The translations under genes and the position numbers were made by a program. This document shows, in pieces, positions 63,092 through 64,000 of a stretch of DNA of 64,000 nt. The notes beneath the pieces were generated by a model that did not search any database, had not been told where the DNA came from, and worked only from the letters and a program-made list of their open reading frames with translations. How positions within the stretch are numbered: position 1 is the stretch's first letter; every line of letters begins with the position of its first letter. Source of the stretch: Litorimonas sp039975855 (GTDB lineage: Bacteria > Pseudomonadota > Alphaproteobacteria > Caulobacterales > Maricaulaceae). Location: positions 248,001 through 312,000 of the forward strand of contig JBDWGH010000003.1 in NCBI GenBank assembly GCA_039975855.1. Direction: 5' to 3'.

Positions 63092-64000
63092 ATGATGACG
63101 ACGTTTGACTATGTGATTATTGGAGCGGGTTCCGCGGGGTGTGTATTGGCCAACCGCCTGACCGAGGACCCGAACGTGTCTGTTTGCCTTCTGGAGGCTG
63201 GCGGAACGCATAAGCATTGGAGCGTATTTACTCCCGGCGCAACGATCTGGAATATGGTTTTGGGGAAACGTAATTGGCGATTTGAGACCGAACCGCAAGA
63301 AGGATTGAATGGCCGAAAGGGGTATCAACCTCGAGGCAAAGTTCTTGGCGGCTCCTCCAGTATAAATGCGATGATTTATATTCGCGGACATAAGGAAGAC
63401 TACAATGAGTGGGCACGTCTAGGGAATTCTGGTTGGTCTTACGATGACGTGTTGCCTTACTTCAAAAAGAGCGAAAATCGCGAAGCTGGAGCAGATCAGT
63501 TTCGAGGTCAGGGCGGAGAATTGAACGTTGCGCCTTTGTCTGAGCCGGGGGCGGTCAACGAAGCATTTTTTGAGGCAGGTCGCCAAAATCAGATTCCATT
63601 TACGGATGATTTCAATGGAGAAAAGCAAGAGGGCCTTGGCATGTATGAGTGCACGCACAAAGGCGGAGAACGTTGGTCCACTGCAAGAGCGTTTTTAGAT
63701 CCAATCGATAGTCGCTCAAACCTCACCGTAATCACAGGCGCCCATACCGAAAAGGTATTGATCGAGAACGGCCGCGCAGCGGGTGTTCAATTTAAAGCGG
63801 ACAAAAAGACCCAAACTGTTAGAGCAAATCAGGAAGTTATCCTTTCCGCCGGAGCGTTCGGGTCTCCTCAAATTTTACTTTTGTCGGGAATTGGCGCCAA
63901 AGAGAAATTGGATCCTCACGGAATTGATCAAGTTCACGATCTGCCTGGAGTGGGAGAAAATCTACAAGATCACATTGATTACGTAATCTCTTATCGTTCG
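63092..64000 (+). CDS. GMC-family FAD oxidoreductase (3' end beyond window)
   Basis: 303 codons before the window edge. The FAD-binding motif is GAGSAGCVLANRL, followed by RGKVLGGSSSINAMIYIRGHKEDYNEW and GAFGSPQILLLSGIG, the GMC signatures, so it resembles choline dehydrogenase or alcohol dehydrogenases. GGGGAGAGAGA precedes the ATG. The catalytic His pair of GMC enzymes is in the missing C-terminal part. It follows the thiolase by about 40 bp on the same strand, probably the same operon. Confidence 0.93.
   Translation, partial: MMTTFDYVIIGAGSAGCVLANRLTEDPNVSVCLLEAGGTHKHWSVFTPGATIWNMVLGKRNWRFETEPQEGLNGRKGYQPRGKVLGGSSSINAMIYIRGHKEDYNEWARLGNSGWSYDDVLPYFKKSENREAGADQFRGQGGELNVAPLSEPGAVNEAFFEAGRQNQIPFTDDFNGEKQEGLGMYECTHKGGERWSTARAFLDPIDSRSNLTVITGAHTEKVLIENGRAAGVQFKADKKTQTVRANQEVILSAGAFGSPQILLLSGIGAKEKLDPHGIDQVHDLPGVGENLQDHIDYVISYRS

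Noticed and set aside
1..64000. tRNA genes, CRISPR arrays, rRNA, insertion sequences
   Set aside because: No cloverleaf-like or repeat-spacer pattern was found on reading, and no transposase-like protein was recognised.

Overview
The window looks like a chromosomal segment of a marine-type alphaproteobacterium of the Caulobacterales/Hyphomonadales (Maricaulis-Hyphomonas-like) lineage. The evidence is the gene order divK-pleD-rpmG with rnr, topA, dprA and plsY nearby, the block rpsF-rpsR-rplI / fabD-fabG-acpP-fabF-mltG-gmk / rsmA-pdxA-surA-lptG-lptF / pepA-holC, a large TonB-dependent receptor, and a CtrA-type box (TTAA-N7-TTAAC). Base composition is moderate, with a few visibly AT-richer accessory genes. 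No tRNA, rRNA, CRISPR array or intact insertion sequence was seen.

Layout. 1-937: 3'-truncated ccmF (cytochrome c maturation). 1178-3268: amino-acid permease fused to a PtsN/EIIA-like and a TrkA-C-like domain. 3401-5635: lipoprotein hydrolase with a membrane LytTR regulator. 6200-8452: TonB receptor. 8691-9968: rpsF-rpsR-rplI with a structured leader. 10146-11780: coiled-coil protein behind a CtrA-like box. 11970-17066: fatty-acid synthesis (fabD, fabG, acpP, fabF), then mltG and gmk. 17113-23005: a small TerB-like protein and the rsmA-pdxA-surA-lptG-lptF cluster, which lacks the usual lptD. 23123-26305: pepA, holC and a Pif1-type helicase. 26364-33591: accessory stretch with a LuxR regulator, an ECF sigma factor overlapping a 981-aa membrane vWA protein that carries a TonB-receptor-plug-like segment, and a 900-aa orphan bracketed by a 12-bp repeat. 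33671-37276: beta-oxidation genes behind a perfect palindromic operator. 37515-39332: S1/P1 nuclease and fatty-acid desaturase. 39656-42282: two paralogous 120-aa helical proteins with two paralogous LuxR regulators. 42610-47829: outer-membrane barrel, cold-shock protein, MAPEG protein, DUF1330-like protein, trypsin-like protease, thioredoxin-like lipoprotein, membrane protein and dinB. 48049-50055: divK-pleD-rpmG. 50144-60146: Nudix hydrolase, glycosyltransferase, small membrane protein, rnr, an AT-rich orphan, topA, a 67-aa protein, dprA and plsY. 60334-64000: carotenoid oxygenase, SCP2-type thiolase and a 3'-truncated GMC oxidoreductase.

The housekeeping blocks carry translation, lipid and LPS-transport genes and the DivK/PleD cell-cycle and c-di-GMP switch. 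The most unusual material is in 26.3-33.6 kb and 39.5-42.3 kb. The LuxR paralogs use non-AUG starts (one with no AUG, GUG or UUG available), the two small paralogs share an upstream sequence element, and the vWA protein combines features of an anti-sigma factor, a surface adhesion domain and a TonB receptor plug. All functional statements rest on recognition of motifs and gene order in the sequence; no database search was run.
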